NCBI GenBank assembly: GCA_963575745.1
Contig: CAUYUJ010013792.1
Coordinates: forward strand, 221,158 to 285,157
Direction: 5' to 3'
Source of the DNA: Prorocentrum cordatum
Taxonomy: Eukaryota; Sar; Dinophyceae; Prorocentrales; Prorocentraceae
Length of the DNA: 64,000 nucleotides
Positions 1-10,429 of the stretch are shown here, piece by piece (position 1 is the first letter of the stretch; each line of letters begins with the position of its first letter). Under the pieces are notes generated by a model. That model was given only the letters and a program-made list of their open reading frames with translations. It was not told the DNA's origin and made no database searches. The translations under genes were made by a program, and so were the position numbers.

Positions 1-235
1 GGGGGATGAGGACGAGGAAGACGTGGCAGGAAATCGCCATCGCCGTCGTCGTCGTTTCCCCCGAGCCTCCTGCTGGGGGAAGTCATGCGCCACCAGGGAG
101 CCGTCGGGGTAGCGGCCGCAGGCGTTGCAGACGAACGCGTCTGGGCTGAAGAACTGGAAGCAAGACGAGCACTGCCATGAGCCGTCGGTGGCCTGGCAGA
201 ACACGCAATGCACGCAAGCGCATGCCGCATGACTC
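1..235 (-). CDS. Cysteine-rich zinc-ribbon-like exon, partial
   Basis: Reading the minus strand from about 235 down to 1 gives an uninterrupted frame with seven or more cysteines in CxxC spacing: CVHCVFC, then CSSC, then CNACG, around the segment DGSWQCSSCFQFF and CNACGRYPDGSLVAHDFP. Paired CxxC knuckles of this spacing are typical of zinc ribbons and RanBP2-like fingers, so metal binding is likely. A basic stretch (KRRRRRWRF) follows. No start codon lies in the exon; a possible acceptor is the ctgag near 236. The exon runs off the window edge, so the gene continues outside. The protein family is not recognised. Confidence 0.55.
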
Positions 236-958
236 AGCCCCCCCCCCTTCCCCCCCCCCCTTCCCCGCCCCATCCCGCGCCCCGCCCCTGTCCACCGATG
301 GCCCGGCGCAATGCTCAGAGGCGGCGAGGGGCGCGGGGCATGGGGCAGAGAAGGAGAGGGAGAATAATATACCTTACTGCTGGCCTGAAGTACCCGCCCG
401 TACCGTGTCCCCCCTCGAGGCCCCCCATCGAGGCCCCCAGGAGGAGGAGGGGGGGTGGGGATGAGGGAGAAGGAGGGGGAAGAAGAAGGGGAGGGGGAGG
501 AGGAGAAGGCGGCGGGAGGAGAAGGAGGAGGAGGATGGGGGAGGAGGAAGGCGAGGAGGAGGACTGGGAGGAGAAGGAGGACGAGGAAGAGGAGGAGGAG
601 GAGGAGGAGGGAGACCCGTTCGACTGCGTTTGTTTAGGAGATGTCTCAAGCGAAACGCTTACTTGAACAAAATCTAAAACTCGCGCTCGATCGTCGATCG
701 CCGTTCGTCGTCGGAGGAGGCGGATGAATGGGAGGGAGGGGGGGGAGGGGAGGGATGAGAGGGATGGAGAGGGAGGGGGGAGGGCGAATGGGGAGGGATG
801 GGAGGAAGGGGAGGAGCATGATGGGAGGGGGGGGGCGGGGGGCTGGATGGGCCGGTTGGAATGCGCGAAGCGTCAAGAACTTCGTTAACATCGGACCCTC
901 TCCTCCTGTCAGCTCCTTGCCGCTTCCCATGCAAATGCGAGACATGCAAGATGCCTTC
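236..958. repeat. Purine-rich low-complexity intron-like stretch
   Basis: About 720 bases dominated by GGAGGA/GGGAGG tracts on the plus strand (especially 430-615 and 720-850). No coding sense was found on either strand. It probably forms an intron between the exon at 1-235 and the exon at 960-1,740. Confidence 0.6.
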
Positions 959-959
959 A

Positions 960-1740
960 CCGATTCGTGACGAGTGCCATCATCTTCGTCGACGTCACTC
1001 AGCTCGCCCATGATGGAGTCGATGTGGTCTGACGCCGCAGACGCGGCCGTGGGCTGCCTCCTCAAGAGGCGCGCCTTCTTCTGACCCTCAGGGGCAGGCG
1101 CGGACTCGACATCGGCCGAAACCTCTGCAGCCAGGATCTGCTCCACCTGATCGTCCTGAGCCTCAGCCTGCGCCTCTGGGCCCTGCGCTGCCGCCTGCTG
1201 CTGCTGCCGCCCTGCTGCCGCCGCCGCGCATGACTGCGGCGAGCCGGGCTGGGTCGCGGGCCCTTCCTCGTCATCCGCCTCGCCCCGCTGACCCTCCTGG
1301 CCCTGGCCCTGGCCGTCCACCTCCATGGGCATCTCCGCGGCCTTGCCCCCCTCCTCGCTCTGCTCCGCGGCCTCCGCTGCGGACGGGGGCGGGGCTGCCG
1401 GGGCCGATGGCTCTGCCGCCTTCTGCGAAGATGGAAGCTCCTCGTCCACCTTCTCGTCCTCCTTCACGCCCTGCGGCGAGCCGGCGGGCTGCTGCTGGGC
1501 CGGGCTGGGCTGCTGCTGGGCTGGGCTGCTGGGCTGCTGCTGGGCTGCTGGTGCAGCTGCTGGGGCAGCTGCGCTGCAGCTGCCCGCCTTAATCGTCGCC
1601 AGGCCGAGCTGCTGGACGCTGCCTGGCTTGGCAGGCTTAAAGCTGCCAGGCCCCGGCTGCTTGGCCGCCGGGGCCGAGCTGCTGGACGCTGCCTGGGCCG
1701 AGCTGCCTGCGCCCTTCGCTGGGGCCTGGGCGCAGGGCGG
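960..1740 (-). CDS. Acidic, Gln/Ala/Pro-rich exon, unknown protein
   Basis: The minus strand encodes an open segment rich in Gln, Ala, Pro, Glu and Asp, ending in a less biased piece DHIDSIMGELSDVDEDDGT followed by RHES. A GT donor (CG|GTGAAGG) can be placed near 967. The SDVDEDD ending resembles the LTDVEDKP end of the exon at 11,545-11,665, so the two may be paralogous. The upstream limit is unclear because the frame runs into the homopolymeric C/G region. The protein is probably disordered; no domain is recognised. Confidence 0.45.
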
Positions 1741-1750
1741 CGGAACGCGA

Positions 1751-1756
<6 letters not shown>

Positions 1757-1791
<35 letters not shown>

Positions 1792-1878
1792 TTTCCCCTC
1801 CCCCGCCGCCCCCCCCCCCCCCCCCGCACCCCCCCCCCCCCCCTCCCACCCCCCCCCCCCCCGGGCCACCCCCCCCCG

Positions 1879-1937
<59 letters not shown>

Positions 1938-2110
1938 ACACCCCCCCCCCCGCCACAGGGGGCCCGCCCCCTCCCGCCCCCCCCCCCCCCCGTCCAGCAC
2001 CCGCTTGTCGAGATCGGCTGGGTTCGCGCTTCTATAGCTTCTCAGGGCCAACCCCCCCCCCACAGGGGGGCCCCCCCCCCCCCCTAACCCCCCCCCCCCC
2101 CCTCCCCGCC
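1757..2110. repeat. Long poly-C / poly-G homopolymer cluster
   Basis: Successive runs of C (up to several tens of bases) broken by single A, T or G bases. Homopolymer lengths here are unlikely to be exact in an assembly. There is no coding content. Confidence 0.9.
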
Positions 2111-2860
2111 CCCCTCACGCCCCCACCCTGAAAAGTTTGGAGTGATACGCCCCGTTGACTCAATAATAAGCAGAAAGAAAAAACACTATGTCTCAAACAA
2201 ATGAGGCGCCGGGATATTCAAGAGTGCAGGGGGGGGGGTCGAATGAGGCTCCAAGGCTGCCAAAGCCAACTGGGCGCTCCCCTCAGCGCCCTCGCTCGCC
2301 GGAGCTAGGTATCATCGGCCTTTCGCCCGAGCCCGAAGGGCCGAAGGGTCGTAGCTGATGCGAGGGAGGGGGGGGGGGCTCCTGCCAATGAGAATGGCAA
2401 AAAGTGACCGGCCTCCTCCTCTCTCGCGTGCGCTCCTACCGTCCTATTCCTGCCTATCCTCCTCCTTCTCGCTCCACTCTGCGGTGTCCGCCCGAGTGTG
2501 GTCCCCGGCCGGCACCCTCCCCCCGCCCCCCCCCGCGCCCACCTCCGCGCAGAAGGTTCCCCTCCGCGATCGTCCTCCTCCCCCACCCCTTGCCACTAAT
2601 ACAAGCTTCCCTCGAGAGTTTGCCACGTTGAAACAACTTCCTCCTCCTCCTCCTCCTCCTCCTCCTCCTCCTCCTCCTCCTCCTCCTCCTCCTCACCGCA
2701 ATGCTGCCGGCCAGGGGTGGCCAATGAAAATCCAAGCGATATTTGTGCTTATCACAAGCCTCGTGGAGAACCCGGACCCAGAGCAACAAACAACAGTCCC
2801 CTTCTTCCGCTCCGATTCACATTCTCTGCCCCATCTCCGGCTTCCCTCGCCCTTCCGTCT
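2111..2860. other. Non-coding stretch with CCT microsatellite
   Basis: Holds a (CCT)n tract at about 2,638-2,695 and several short C/G runs. No convincing exon was seen on either strand. Probably intron or intergenic sequence. Confidence 0.5.
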
Positions 2861-2861
2861 C

Positions 2862-3116
2862 TGACCCTTGCGGCGGGCCTCGCTGGCGTTTCCGCCCGCC
2901 CCCCTGGACATCGCAGCCGCCAGCGCATGCTTGTTGGAGGTCTGCTGCTCCGCCTTGCGCCTCGCTATCGTCTGGGCTCTCTTGGCGGCAGCCTGTTCCT
3001 GCTTCTTGGCCGCAGCTTCAGCAGCAGCAAGAACCTCATTCACTGTGCGCTTCCCAGTCCTCTCCTTTGCCTCAGTGCCCCCTTGCGCCGGCATGGGGCG
3101 AATCTGCAGGCAGGGT
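2862..3116 (-). CDS. Lys/Ala-rich coiled-coil exon
   Basis: Minus-strand frame beginning after a CTGCAG acceptor near 3,107 encodes RPMPAQGGTEAKERTGKRTV, NEVLAAAEAAAKKQEQAAAK and RAQTIARRKAEQQTSNKHAL, then a Gly/Arg-rich tail. The A/E/K/Q heptad-like pattern predicts a long helix or coiled coil. A donor can be placed near 2,865 (AAGG|GTCAGAG). Same strand as the neighbouring exons, so it may share a gene with 960-1,740. The function is unknown. Confidence 0.5.
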
Positions 3117-3202
3117 GGGCGCCGAGCGGCAAGCGGGCGGCGAGCGGGCGGGGGAGGCGCGCGGGCCCTTGCGCCTCCAAATATGGTGTGAGAGGAGGTC
3201 TC

Positions 3203-3205
3203 TCT

Positions 3206-3285
<80 letters not shown>
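3203..3285. repeat. CT dinucleotide microsatellite
   Basis: Nearly pure (CT)n in two blocks separated by a single CC interruption, immediately upstream (minus-strand sense) of the coiled-coil exon. Confidence 0.95.
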
Positions 3286-3288
<3 letters not shown>

Positions 3289-3289
3289 C

Positions 3290-3848
3290 CCTCCCTCCCA
3301 AGTCCGGGGAAGGGATTCGGAGAGTAGGGCCCACGAAGAGGAGGGAGAAGGGAAAACGGGGGGACCGACGTCCCCGCATAACAATGCCTTCAAGCACTGG
3401 GGCTTTTGACTGCGTCGACTGCGTTCTGGCGATGTTCGCGCCGCGCGCGCCCGATCTGGACGGGTCGGCGGGGCGGGTTGGGCGGGGGGAGGGGGGCGGG
3501 GCCCGCGGCGGCGGCGGCGGGATGGGGGGCGGCAGGAAGCAGGGGAGAGGGGGGGGGAGGGAGGAGCCGGGAGGAAGCAGGAGGGAAAACGATATTTAGC
3601 TCAACCGCGGGTCTCATTGGCACGGGGCGAAAGCCCTTCACCCCTCGCTCGACGAGGTGGGCTCTGCATGCGTCGAAACCAACGTCTTGCAAATGCGGGC
3701 CTGCGGGCAATCTGACACTGCGAGCGCGCTGACACCGGGCGCACTTGCCAAACTGCGGTTGTCTGCCCTGGCGGGCGCGATGTTCTCATAGATTGCGTCG
3801 CCCCCACCCATGTGCCCCCTATCCCGCGCCCCCCCTGAACTGTTGCGA
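3290..3848. other. Region after the gene A stop; possible short minus exons
   Basis: Mostly G-rich filler at 3,450-3,590. Two short minus-strand frames have some coding sense: 3,600-3,715 (LQDVGFDACRAHLVERGVKG) and 3,637-3,810 (YENIAPARADNRSLASAPGV, ending in TGA). Neither has clear splice sites, so they are recorded as possible exons only. Confidence 0.25.
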
Positions 3849-4440
3849 TCACGGATAACGCTGCAACACAATCGCTTTCAAATCAGCTTCGGCCCTGAGA
3901 GGCAAAGCCTTAGGCCTCACGCCGTGCACGTGCGACGACCTGTCGGCATCTGAAGGGATCTGCATGCCCTCCACCAGCCAACCCAAGACCCTAAGACGGC
4001 CTTCCTCGTTAGGCATGGAAGGGGGACTAATCTTACATGCAAGGGAACCCGAGTGGCAATTGCAAGTCGCACCCCGACCTTTAAACATTCCGTTGGAGCA
4101 GACCTGTGCTAACATGAATGGCGAGCTCTTAGACTCGGGGGGCCACTTCTCGCCCCGTCTCACTTTCTTGCGCTTCCCTATGGAAGAAGAGCTACTGCTG
4201 CCGCTAGAGCTAGAAGAACTACTGCTGCTACTGCTACTGGATTTTGGGCCGCCGTGTCCATCTCCACCGCCGTCTACAGGGGGTCCAGGGCGCTCGTCGC
4301 TCTTTTCGCCGCCTCCGCCCCCTCCGCCGCCGTCGTCGCTGCTGCCCCAGAAATCCGAGTTGTCGCCGCCATCGCTGCTCAGGCCCCCAGCGCTGGATCC
4401 TGGCGGCGCCGGCGGCGCCGGCGGTGCAACGGCCCCCCCT
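3849..4440 (-). CDS. Gene A, terminal exon (dinoflagellate-expanded family)
   Basis: Minus-strand exon ending in TGA at 3,849-3,851. It encodes an Asp/Gly/Ser-rich linker with a serine run, a basic patch (GKRKKVRRGEKW) and a well-mixed C-terminal part: MLAQVCSNGMFKGRG, CNCHSGSLACKI, RLRVLGWLVEGMQI and ADLKAIVLQRYP. The three cysteines in CNCHSGSLAC suggest a small metal or structural site, which is inference. The upstream limit is set where coding sense fades into Pro/Arg-rich frames. It closes the gene whose other exons lie up to 10.76 kb. Confidence 0.55.
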
Positions 4441-4869
4441 GGCTGCGGGCGGCGCAGCGGCTGGCCGCCCAGCGGGCTCACGACCTGGGCGCCGACGCCG
4501 ATAAGGAGGAGAAGGCTGGAAAAGACTGGACGAGGGCGACTGGGGAAGACCGGCGCAGGTGGAGGCCGACGATGGCGAAGGGAATAAAGAATTAGGACGC
4601 GAGGGGGAGGGGGAGGGCCGTTGGCCCAAGAAAGAGGCTCGACGCATTCACAGGGGGCAATGAGGGGCGACGAAAGGCGAGGATGAGGTGAGGGCAATGG
4701 GTTGGAGGCCGTGAGGGGAGAGGCGAGAGAAAGAAGAGAGCAGGAGAGTGGAATGGTGTGAGACGTCTGATCGTTGGTGCGAATGAGACCTGGACGCCGC
4801 CCGTTCTCTTCGCGGCCCTCTTCGGCTTGGGGTCGCAAGCGGCGAGGGGGTCTCGCGGCCTCGGGGGGG

Positions 4870-5780
4870 GGGGTGTACATCTGCGGCCACACTTGCCAAA
4901 CGCCCGTGTCCCCATTGATGAAGACTCCACCTCTCCCGTCATTCTCGTGGTCAATCGCGGCAATGCTCAAATCGTGGACCTTGTTGCCCAGAGCGGCTGC
5001 TGCCAAATGCCACACGGTGGCAAAATGCCGCACTGCGAATACCTTCTGACCGAGAAGCAACACCGCGCGGCCATCGTCCTCAACAGACACGACGCACCAC
5101 ACAAAACAATGCGTCACTTGAGAATGGAACCGCCTCGGGCGAACCCGAGCAAGATATACGTAATTTGTATACGATGGGCCCGTGGTGTTCAATGTGGTGA
5201 ATATGCGAAGGTAGCGGCCCTCCAGACCAGCGTGCAAACAACGCTCGATGCTCTGCGCTAACTTGACCGCCGAGTCATATATATCGGCGTCCCTCGTGCA
5301 ACAAAGCCCCGGGTGCAACTGCTGGCACGAATGCCTGTGCCGGAAACGCCGAGCCGCGGGGATATCCCCTGCATCCCGTATCACGTGTCGGTCGGCATGC
5401 GAGATGCGATAAGTACGCGCTTTTCTCTGAACCCCTGCTCGCTGCACTCTGGGGGCGGCTCTCTCGAGGTATTCGGTCAAAATGTCCTCTGAGACAGGCC
5501 ATGGCACCTCCTACGCAGTGTCCCACAAGTTATCGTCGAACGACGTTGGGCGGGCGGGCTCGGGGAGAGACGGCAACTGGAAGCCAGCCTCGTCGAACTC
5601 ATCAACGCCAGAGTTAGTCGACGCGGCCGCGGGCTTGCGGACCAGGGCTAAAGGCACTCCGTCCTGCAAAAGCTGACGTCTATCCGCGCGTCTACGGCCA
5701 TCAGTCCTCCGGAGGCTATCGGGGAACAATCCCACCAGCCCTTGAGGGCAAACTTTAGGGCGTGAGTGGTGTAGGGAGCG
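4870..5780 (-). CDS. Gene A exon(s) with HPGLC motif and an in-frame TAG
   Basis: Two minus-strand open stretches share one frame and are separated only by TAG at 5,511-5,513: upstream DEFDEAGFQLPSLPEPARP and SFDDNLWDTA, downstream EVPWPVSEDILTEYLERAAP. The downstream part includes QLHPGLCCTRDADIY, VYLARVRPRRFHSQVTHCFV and DDGRAVLLLGQKVFAVRHFA. From memory, the HPGLC...RD and VTHxxV pattern matches a very large dinoflagellate family of unknown function. The TAG may be a pseudogene mutation, or the 3' end of an unseen intron (GCGTAG|GAG). The first 40 residues after 5,780 also match a piece at 43.4 kb (HHSRPK versus NHSRPK). Confidence 0.55.
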
Positions 5781-5802
5781 CCCTTTGTTTGAGCCGCAGC
5801 CT

Positions 5803-6010
5803 CCAAGATGGCCCCGAGAGACCTCCCAGACCCCCCCCCCTCCCCCTACCCCCCCCCCCCCAAGAAGAGCCCCAAGAGAGCCCCAAGACGCCCAAGACCC
5901 CCCAGAACACCAAGAGTGCCCCAAGAAGCACCGCGGAGACCCCAAAAGGGCCCAGAGGCCTCAAAAGTACCCCCAATAAGGCCCCAGGATAGCCCCAAGA
6001 TGCCTCCAAA
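5803..6010. repeat. CCCCAAGA-type degenerate minisatellite
   Basis: Tandem degenerate units around CCCCAAGAGNG, about 9-12 bases each. The same family recurs at 12,180-12,250 (opposite strand), 14,480-14,850, 43,800-44,010, 45,120-45,440 and 47,170-47,735. Probably intron of gene A. Confidence 0.75.
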
Positions 6011-6054
6011 GAGGCTCTCAGAGCGAACGGCCCAGAAGGCCTTGATGGTTCACG

Positions 6055-6215
6055 CGTCGTCGACGTCGTCGTCGCCGCCGTCGCCGTCGTCGTCGGCTTC
6101 GTCGTCGTCGTCTTCACCATCGTCATCGTCGTCGTTTTCGTCGTCGTCGTCGGGTGCGTCGCCGTTGCCGTGCCGTGGTCATCGCCGTCGTCGTCGTCGT
6201 CGTCGCTATCTCCCT
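6055..6215. repeat. TCG trinucleotide microsatellite
   Basis: Imperfect (TCG)n on the plus strand, (CGA)n on the minus. It translates to poly-Asp or poly-Ser-like runs in several frames but is not supported as coding. It continues into pyrimidine-rich sequence to about 6,265. Confidence 0.85.
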
Positions 6216-6569
6216 CTCTCCTCCCACCGCCCTCCCCCCCTCCCCCCCCGCCTCGTCCTCCCCCCAACCCCCCACGAGAACGAGGTGCAAGGAGGTAGGA
6301 GGTAGGAGGAACAGGAAGAGGTACGCGAAGGCAGGAGGAGGTACGCCCAAAAACAACGACAGTCAGTATGCTTCGCAAACGTTGCTGTTTGGGGATGGGC
6401 TGTTGGGGATGCGCGAAGCGTGAAGAAGTCTACACGAGCGCCATCTCTGCTGAATCAATACAAGAGAACAACTACGACTACACTTACAGCACCCTGCACC
6501 TACAACTAACTTGCCCTGCACCTTACTAATATCTACTGCTACCACCACTACTACTGATCAAAGGTCCGA

Positions 6570-6850
6570 ATCCGACCCCGGCAGACATCCCTCGTTGAAT
6601 CGTAACCGCACGTCGGGCCTGACGATGAGAACCGACCCCGTTCCCCGACGCCCCCCGCTTTCCAACCCCAAACCGTCCTCCCCAATGCCAAATGTCGTTT
6701 CCATAGCTGCCTCAAGTGGCCTGCGAACACCTGGCGCTCGGCATGGGTGGTCTGGGCGTCTCTTCCAATAGGCTTCCTGGGACACGAGGCCTTGAAATCC
6801 TTCAGCAAGGATTCGAGGATCACGTTCGTGGCCTGGCCGGGCATCGGGCA
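6570..6850 (-). CDS. Gene A exon
   Basis: Minus-strand exon encoding ATNVILESLLKDFKASCPRK, PIGRDAQTTHAERQVFAGHL and RQLWKRHLALGRTVWGWKAG, then RFSSSGPTCGYDSTRDVC. Composition is balanced and helix-rich, clearly coding in style. It follows the exon at 6,990-7,170 in the same gene; the join is not resolved. The function is unknown. Confidence 0.55.
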
Positions 6851-6989
6851 AGGGTCGGGGCCAAGCAAACGGAAGGGCCGCGGGGCCAAGGGCAGAATGG
6901 GACAAGAACGGATCGCGAGCGAGGTTGTGGGGGGGAGGGGGCAAATAGAATGCGCGCCCGCCATGCCTTCACGCACTTCCTCGCGAGCT

Positions 6990-7170
6990 CCGCCTTCAGC
7001 AACTCGAACTCGGGAGTCTGCAGATCAGCCGCGGATGAAAGTGACTCCATCAATGGTTCTGAAAACCACGAGTCCAAGCAACAACGGTTGGCGTCATAGA
7101 ACGACTGCGGGTCGACGTCCTTGGCAAGCAACCGATAGGGCCACGCGCGGAACCTGACGCGGCGGCGCCG
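6990..7170 (-). CDS. Gene A exon
   Basis: Minus-strand segment encoding FRAWPYRLLAKDVDPQSFYD, ANRCCLDSWFSEPLMESLSS and AADLQTPEFELLKAELARKC. Balanced composition with two adjacent cysteines. It sits between the 7.5-8.15 kb exon and the 6.57-6.85 kb exon. Confidence 0.55.
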
Positions 7171-7392
7171 TGGCGCGAGCGGGGGGCACGGGCGGAAGCA
7201 AAAGGCAGGGCGCGAAAAGCAGAGGGAGGACGGCTGGATGACGAGCCTGGAGGTGGAGTGAAAGGGGAAGCCTGCGAAGCGGCATCGGGGCAGAGAGGGG
7301 TTGAGGCAGGGCGCGAGACGAGTAGAGAAGGGCCTGAGGAGGGGAAGGGGCTGCGGTCGAGACGAGCACAAGGATTATTAGAATACACGCGT

Positions 7393-7395
<3 letters not shown>

Positions 7396-7450
<55 letters not shown>
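7396..7450. repeat. GA dinucleotide microsatellite
   Basis: (GA)n on the plus strand, within a presumed intron of gene A. Confidence 0.95.
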
Positions 7451-7509
7451 GGGGGTGAAGGGTGAAGGAAGGGGGAAGGCGTCGAGCAATACGCAAACAT
7501 TGGAAGTGA

Positions 7510-8150
7510 TGCAAAAAGCGCGCCTCAACGCCATTCGCGACCACACCCCCGCCGCCATGCTCACCGTTGTCTTCCGCAGGCCGTCGTGCCGGGCAGCGAA
7601 GGAAACCCCGTTTGCCTCCATGTGGGATAAAACGACCCTCGTGTACATGCCCTCAGCCGAGTCATACCAATCATTGTGCAAAGCCCAATACTGCTGCAAA
7701 CAATGATTGAGCTTATTCTCCTCGTGGCAATCTGTGAGCTCCGTCAAGCTGTTAGATTCGAAATCGAGATGCTGAATGCGGTGAGATAGACCGTCCACAG
7801 GCCACGTGCCCAACAATGCAAAACCAATCGTGGAAACACACTCCTCCTTCTGCTCGAAAAACTCAGAAGCTGTTTGCATCTGCTTGTGGCAATGCTGGTG
7901 ATAATCATTCTCGTCATCCTGCCTCCCCGCCTGCGACTCTTCTCGGGAAAACGCGCGCCTCAGCACCCTCGGCAGCAGAGCGTGGCAGAAGAGCGCGCCG
8001 GCCTGCAGCGCCAGATGAGGCGAGAAAGTGGACCATCTGGTATGCGCCGGGAGATTTTTGCCCATGTGGTCGAACCAACACTCGGACACCAACTCCGTGA
8101 TGCGCTGCACGCACACTGCTCTGCTCCGACCGTCGCAGCAACCGTCCTGC
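7510..8150 (-). CDS. Gene A exon, large
   Basis: Minus-strand open segment of about 200 residues: VQRITELVSECWFDHMGKNL, TRWSTFSPHLALQAGALFCH, QHLDFESNSLTELTDCHEEN, HCLQQYWALHNDWYDSAEGM and SHMEANGVSFAARHDGLRKT. The TRWSTFSP segment resembles, from memory, an RW-centred motif in the same expanded dinoflagellate family. No catalytic motif is recognised. The exon ends before the CT/GA repeat intron. Confidence 0.6.
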
Positions 8151-8349
8151 CGAGGTCAAGGTGAGGGGGGCGATGCGAATGCCATTTGAAAGCTAGCTCG
8201 CCGCCCAAGCAAGCAGATGAGACGGGGGCGGCAATCAATTGGCAACGGGGCCCCCTTTCTGCCCAAGCGCCCGTCGTGGCGAGGCAACTTGCCGCGCGAC
8301 AACTCGCAGACTAGACGCGACGCCCGAATTGGAGACCCCCTTCTGGTGT

Positions 8350-8520
8350 CCTCATAACAGTAATGTTCGACCACTGGGCGAAGGTGGTTGCCATTTAACA
8401 ATCGCAGAAACTCCTCGCTCTTGCTCTTGAGGTCGGGGTGCACGTAATCCCCGTCTTCTTGCTTAGCCCGTGAGAGCTTCGAACGGAGAATTGTGATAGT
8501 TGCCATGGCCCTGTGGGAAT
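8350..8520 (-). CDS. Gene A exon
   Basis: Minus-strand frame encoding MATITILRSKLSRAKQEDGD, YVHPDLKSKSEEFLRLLNGN and HLRPVVEHYCYE. The His/Cys-containing HLRPVVEHYC segment again recalls the expanded family. The 3' limit is uncertain: the frame continues with lower coding sense to about 8,160. Confidence 0.5.
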
Positions 8521-8837
8521 CAATGCTCTCCTCCTCGGCAGGGGGGCGCCTCCCCGGATAAAAACCGAGCTCCAAGTCCTATGGGAAAACGCAATGTCGG
8601 AACGGTGCACGCGGGGACGCGCGCTCCCGCGCTGTCAAGGAAGCCGGGGGCATTCCGCACCCAGGGCTCCCCGCTTGAGCGGGGGCGAGCGCGCGAGGTT
8701 AAGAATGAGACGAGTGATGGGGGGGGAGGGGGCTGAGGAAGTGAGGCTGAGGCTGAGGAGGTGGAGAGGAGAAGCAATGCCAGTGGGCTGTGCAAGGAGA
8801 TGGAAGGAGGGAGGCGATGAAGGGGATGCCATCGGTC

Positions 8838-9000
8838 CTCATTGATCACTGCGCGCACTGCCATTTTAATATTGGTCTGCATGTTGAACAAACTGCTGAT
8901 GAAAGCTGTGGCATATAATCTTTGGGTGAGTTTCTTGCTTTCGAATGTCCTCTCCACCTCTCTGTGTAAGACGTGCGCCGCGCAGTGCCCGTCAATACGT
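8838..9000 (-). CDS. Gene A exon
   Basis: Minus-strand exon encoding DGHCAAHVLHREVERTFESK, KLTQRLYATAFISSLFNMQT and NIKMAVRAVINED. The CAAHVLHR start with a following aromatic-rich helix is the best family-like signal in this gene. A GA donor (AATGAG|GACC) is one possible end. Confidence 0.55.
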
Positions 9001-9049
9001 CGGCCCGCCGAGCGGGCGCCAGGCCGAGAAGGCAAACGGAGTTGACTGG

Positions 9050-9180
9050 GGGCCCCAGAAGCCCCTTGGGCCCTTGGCCCAAGGCCCCCAAGGCCCTTGG
9101 CCCAGGCCCTTTTGGCCCTTGGCCCTTGGCCCTTGTTTGGCCCTTGGCCCTTGGCCCTTGGCCCAAGGCCCCTTGGCCCC
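9050..9180. repeat. GGCCCTTGG minisatellite
   Basis: Tandem GGCCCTTGGCCCAAGG-type units. GGCC, CCTTGG and CCAAGG words can pair with one another, so the array is self-complementary. It lies in the intron between the gene A exons at 8.84-9.0 and 9.3-9.56 kb. Confidence 0.85.
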
Positions 9181-9299
9181 TCGGACGTCATTAAACCCAG
9201 CCCGCGGGCCCCGGGGCCCGGGGCGCCCCCCCGGGCGCCTTGCAACGGGCGTCGGCGGAATGGCGAAGCCATTGTATGAGTAAGACGACACCGCGCCCC

Positions 9300-9556
9300 T
9301 CCAACGACGCAGTCTGATTGAACTCACGGCACCTCCGAGCGAGCTCACGTTTGGCTCGACCGTTCGATCCGGCCAGATCCGAACCCAAGAAAACGACGAG
9401 CCAGCGGACGCTGGTAGTCAAAGACAGCAACGACTCGAAAGAGAATACAGGGTCTGCCTGATCCAGACTCGCGAAGACGACGGAGGCGGAAGTGCTCTCA
9501 ATGAAACGGGGCGGATAAAGCATCTCCGCCTTCTTGGAGCCCAAGAACGAGCCCTG
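9300..9556 (-). CDS. Gene A exon
   Basis: Starting after a CGCCGCCAG acceptor, the minus strand encodes GSFLGSKKAEMLYPPRFIES, TSASVVFASLDQADPVFSFE, SLLSLTTSVRWLVVFLGSDL and AGSNGRAKRELARRCREFN. Coding sense is strong. It follows the exon ending at 9,779. The downstream donor is unresolved. Confidence 0.6.
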
Positions 9557-9778
9557 GCGGCGCGGCCAGACGATCACACCTCGGGGCGCTGACGGAAAGC
9601 AGCTCTCCGGTGGACGGTCCAGGCCGCGACGCGCGAAACGCGATATCGATTATTTTCGCGCCCAGCCCATGGGGGTGACCGAGTGGAAACGCACCAGGAT
9701 TCCGAGACGCGTCCAGCCGTGGCGACGAGGGACGAGGGGCCCCGCGAAAGCCATCTGCTGGCGGGCAACAGGCGGCGC

Positions 9779-10160
9779 CTGTCTGCGCCATGACCTCGAT
9801 GATGCCAGACTTCGGCAACGCCTTCTTTGTAGCTCGCCTGTACTCCTCCTGTGTGAGAAGCCTCGCGTTGCCATCGCGATCACGATGCCAAAAACGGGCG
9901 ATGTCAGCTAGCTGCGTCAACGTGCCGAACTCGAGTTTCACAGGAGTGGAATCGAACCCCTTGCCGAAGATGACCCATGGTACCTTCCTCCCAGGCTCGC
10001 TCTCGCAAGAGACTGCGAACTGATTCAGCAACATCCGATTAGCGCTGCTCTGATGGTCCAGGGCTGCCAAAGACACACCTGCCATTGCGTCAATGAAATG
10101 GCCGCAGCCGTCCGTGTGCCTGACGTCGTTGGATCCGAGGGCCGATCCGCTGGCCGACAA
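9779..10160 (-). CDS. Gene A exon with FDSTP segment
   Basis: Minus-strand exon encoding GCGHFIDAMAGVSLAALDHQ, PWVIFGKGFDSTPVKLEFG, TLTQLADIARFWHRDRDGNA and ALPKSGIIEVMAQT. The PW-I-x4-FDxTPV-x3-FG pattern is, from memory, a hallmark of the dinoflagellate-expanded uncharacterised family; this is the main reason for the family call. A GC donor fits the 3' end (CAGACAG|GCGCC, intron beginning at 9,778). Confidence 0.6.
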
Positions 10161-10304
10161 GATAAAGACCGCAAGCGCGTGGGCGTCCTAGTCCTAGCTA
10201 GGCCGACCGGCCGACCCGCGATCACCAGACCGTTGCCGACGGCAAAGCGCCAGCTCGTGGACAAGGACTGCCGGTTGACCATACAAACCTCATGATTTTA
10301 TGAT

Positions 10305-10370
10305 CTGACGACGTAGAACATATAATACACGCTTGAAGCGAACATATCCCATGACCTGACGACGTAGAAC
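10305..10370. repeat. Short direct repeat pair, 51 bp apart
   Basis: CTGACGACGTAGAAC occurs at 10,305-10,319 and 10,356-10,370. It lies between two gene A exons, in AT-richer sequence, and may flank an old insertion. Confidence 0.7.
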
Positions 10371-10429
10371 TACTACACACTATGATCGGAGCGCCCGAAG
10401 CACATAAATGAGAAAGCAATTTTAATGCA

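Noticed and set aside
1325-2131. Proline-rich plus-strand frame and glycine-rich minus frames at the poly-C cluster
   Set aside because: Homopolymer artefact; the only coding sense nearby is the minus exon at 960-1,740.
9057-9180. GGCCCTTGG array as a regulatory CpG-type element
   Set aside because: It is an intronic minisatellite; no evidence for regulation.
9940-9970. GGGGTTCGATTCC, like a tRNA T-loop
   Set aside because: It lies inside the gene A exon encoding FGKGFDSTP, and no D arm or acceptor stem was found.
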